Below, in pieces: positions 13,878 through 14,723 of a DNA stretch of 14,723 nt. Location of the stretch: positions 1-14,723 of the forward strand of contig CANEXR010000039.1 of NCBI GenBank assembly GCA_947443815.1, in the 5' to 3' direction. Every line of letters begins with the position of its first letter. The stretch's first letter is position 1. Source of the DNA: Flavobacteriaceae bacterium (GTDB taxonomy: Bacteria; Bacteroidota; Bacteroidia; Flavobacteriales; Flavobacteriaceae). Position numbers and translations under genes: made by a program. Below the pieces are notes generated by a model. That model had not been told where the DNA came from and did no database searches. It saw only the letters and a list, made by a program, of their open reading frames with translations.

Positions 13878-13991
13878 CTAAAAAAACTATTTTTCCAAGC
13901 CATAAAAGGAGCTTCCTCTGGTCGCTCTTTTCTGTCAGGAAAAATTAGTTTTTTTAGCTCCGGGCTTTTCACTACCATCTGGGCTAAAAAA
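13878..13991 (+). repeat. Structured extragenic repeat, copy B
   Basis: A long imperfect stem pairs CTAAAAAAACTATTTTTCC (13878-13896) with GGAAAAATTAGTTTTTTTAG (13938-13957), 19 bp with one bulge. The enclosed loop has a second stem (AAAAGGAGC with GCTCTTTT, 13905-13931). Then comes CGGGCTTTTCACTACC to GGGCTAAAAAA (13961-13991), whose end matches copy A at 9937-9961 with about 22 of 25 identities. It lies 3' of adk and 5' of the CNNM gene, in the sense orientation of both; copy A sits in the same relation to purE and dcp. It may double as the adk terminator. Confidence 0.55.
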
Positions 13992-14043
13992 CGGCAAAAC
14001 ACTAAAGATTCATTGAATCAACAATTAAACGAATCAACTAAAA

Positions 14044-14723
14044 TTGGAAATAGCAATTATATTTTTTTTAATACTCTTAAATGGGGTTTTCTCCATGTCG
14101 GAAATCGCATTGATTTCGGCACGGAAAAACAGATTGGAAACCGCTGCCAAAAAAGGAAATAAAAATGCCCAAATTGCATTAGATTTAGCCAATTCACCCA
14201 ATAAGTTTTTATCGACTGTCCAAATCGGAATTACACTTATCGGGATCCTTACTGGTATTTATAGTGGAGACAAAATTACCAAAGATGTAGAATTTTTTGT
14301 TCAGTCCTTTCAAATATTAAAACCCTTTGCCCATAGCATAGCAGTTGGAATTGTAGTTGTTGTTTTGACTTTTTTCTCCCTAGTTTTAGGGGAACTATTA
14401 CCCAAAAGAATTGGGTTGAATCATCCAGAATCTATCGCAAAAGCAGTAGCATTTCCAATGAAAATCATTTCTGTAATAACTGCTCCATTCATTTGGCTGT
14501 TAACCACATCTACTGATTTTTTATTGGATATTATGCAAATAAAACCCACTGCAGATGGCAAAGTAACCGAAGAGGAAATAAAAGCGATTATCAAAGAAGG
14601 TACCGAAGTTGGTGAAGTCCAAGAAATTGAGCAAGATATTGTAGAGCGCGTTTTTCATAGTGGAGACCGAAAAGTCAATTCCTTAATGACACACCGAAAA
14701 TCAGTTGTTTTCTTGCCAGTTCA
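14044..14723 (+). CDS. DUF21/CNNM-domain membrane protein (CorC/HlyC-like transporter family), 3' part beyond window
   Basis: The visible 226 residues form the N-terminal DUF21/CNNM membrane domain of the 'hemolysin C-like' family, usually about 430 aa with tandem CBS domains and a CorC-HlyC domain; members are linked to Mg2+/Co2+ efflux or resistance. It begins with the membrane helix 'EIAIIFFLILLNGVFSMSEI' (2-21), whose N-G-.-F-.-.-S-E-.-A pattern is the family signature. Further helices lie at about 58-75, 96-118 and 134-155, with 'GELLPKRIGLNHPE' (116-129) matching the family's GE..PK....P motif. 'TEEEIKAIIKEGTEVGEVQE' (175-194) then leads into the first CBS domain near SLMTHRKSVVFLPV. 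No ATG precedes the first helix: TTG at 14044 is the best start, since the in-frame ATG at 14095 would delete that helix and an in-frame TAA lies at 14026. The gene is cut by the window end. Confidence 0.88.
   Translation, partial: MEIAIIFFLILLNGVFSMSEIALISARKNRLETAAKKGNKNAQIALDLANSPNKFLSTVQIGITLIGILTGIYSGDKITKDVEFFVQSFQILKPFAHSIAVGIVVVVLTFFSLVLGELLPKRIGLNHPESIAKAVAFPMKIISVITAPFIWLLTTSTDFLLDIMQIKPTADGKVTEEEIKAIIKEGTEVGEVQEIEQDIVERVFHSGDRKVNSLMTHRKSVVFLPV

Overview
The window is AT-rich chromosomal DNA from a member of the Bacteroidota, most likely Flavobacterium or a close relative. The evidence is the gene content (single-chain GcvP, short-form Adk, a Dcp-type M3 peptidase, a GbsR-type regulator beside small membrane proteins), the absence of clear Shine-Dalgarno sequences, and repeated promoter-like TTG-N15-20-TAnnTTTG sequences, which is the flavobacterial promoter pattern. 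No phage, IS element, CRISPR array, rRNA or tRNA was seen. No stretch over 300 bases lacks a gene.

Layout. 1-268: AT-rich non-coding DNA ending in the gcvP terminator; bases 1-213 hold nothing I can name. 269-3118 (-): gcvP. 3257-4081 (+): UbiA-like membrane protein, divergent from gcvP. 4088-6179 (-): four genes reading away from 6179, in order a GbsR/MarR regulator, a 4-TM protein, a DUF2071 protein and an SRPBCC protein. The regulator gene is preceded and followed by the same palindrome, which looks like its operator. 6334-7845 (+): an accessory toxin-antitoxin-like block, hicA-hicB plus a RES-domain protein, with an 11-bp inverted repeat over the hicA promoter. 7900-9927 (-): dcp. 10094-12556 (-): purine block, a helical HEAT-like protein, purK, a 68-aa one-TM protein and purE. 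12653-13845 (+): hpt and adk. 14044-end (+): a DUF21/CNNM transporter-like protein cut by the window edge.

How the genes fit together. purK and purE convert AIR to CAIR in de novo purine synthesis; hpt salvages hypoxanthine/guanine and adk balances adenylates, so 10-13.9 kb is a purine-nucleotide neighbourhood on two divergent transcripts. gcvP feeds one-carbon units into folate, which purine synthesis uses. The 4.1-6.2 kb block looks like one autoregulated operon of unknown function. The 6.3-7.8 kb block is the clearest accessory cargo.

The observations most worth following are the duplicated GbsR-type operator, the RES-domain protein lacking its usual Xre antitoxin next to hicAB, several transcripts that appear leaderless, two diverged copies of a structured extragenic repeat (9.94-10.07 kb and 13.88-13.99 kb), and a repeat-like insertion inside purK.
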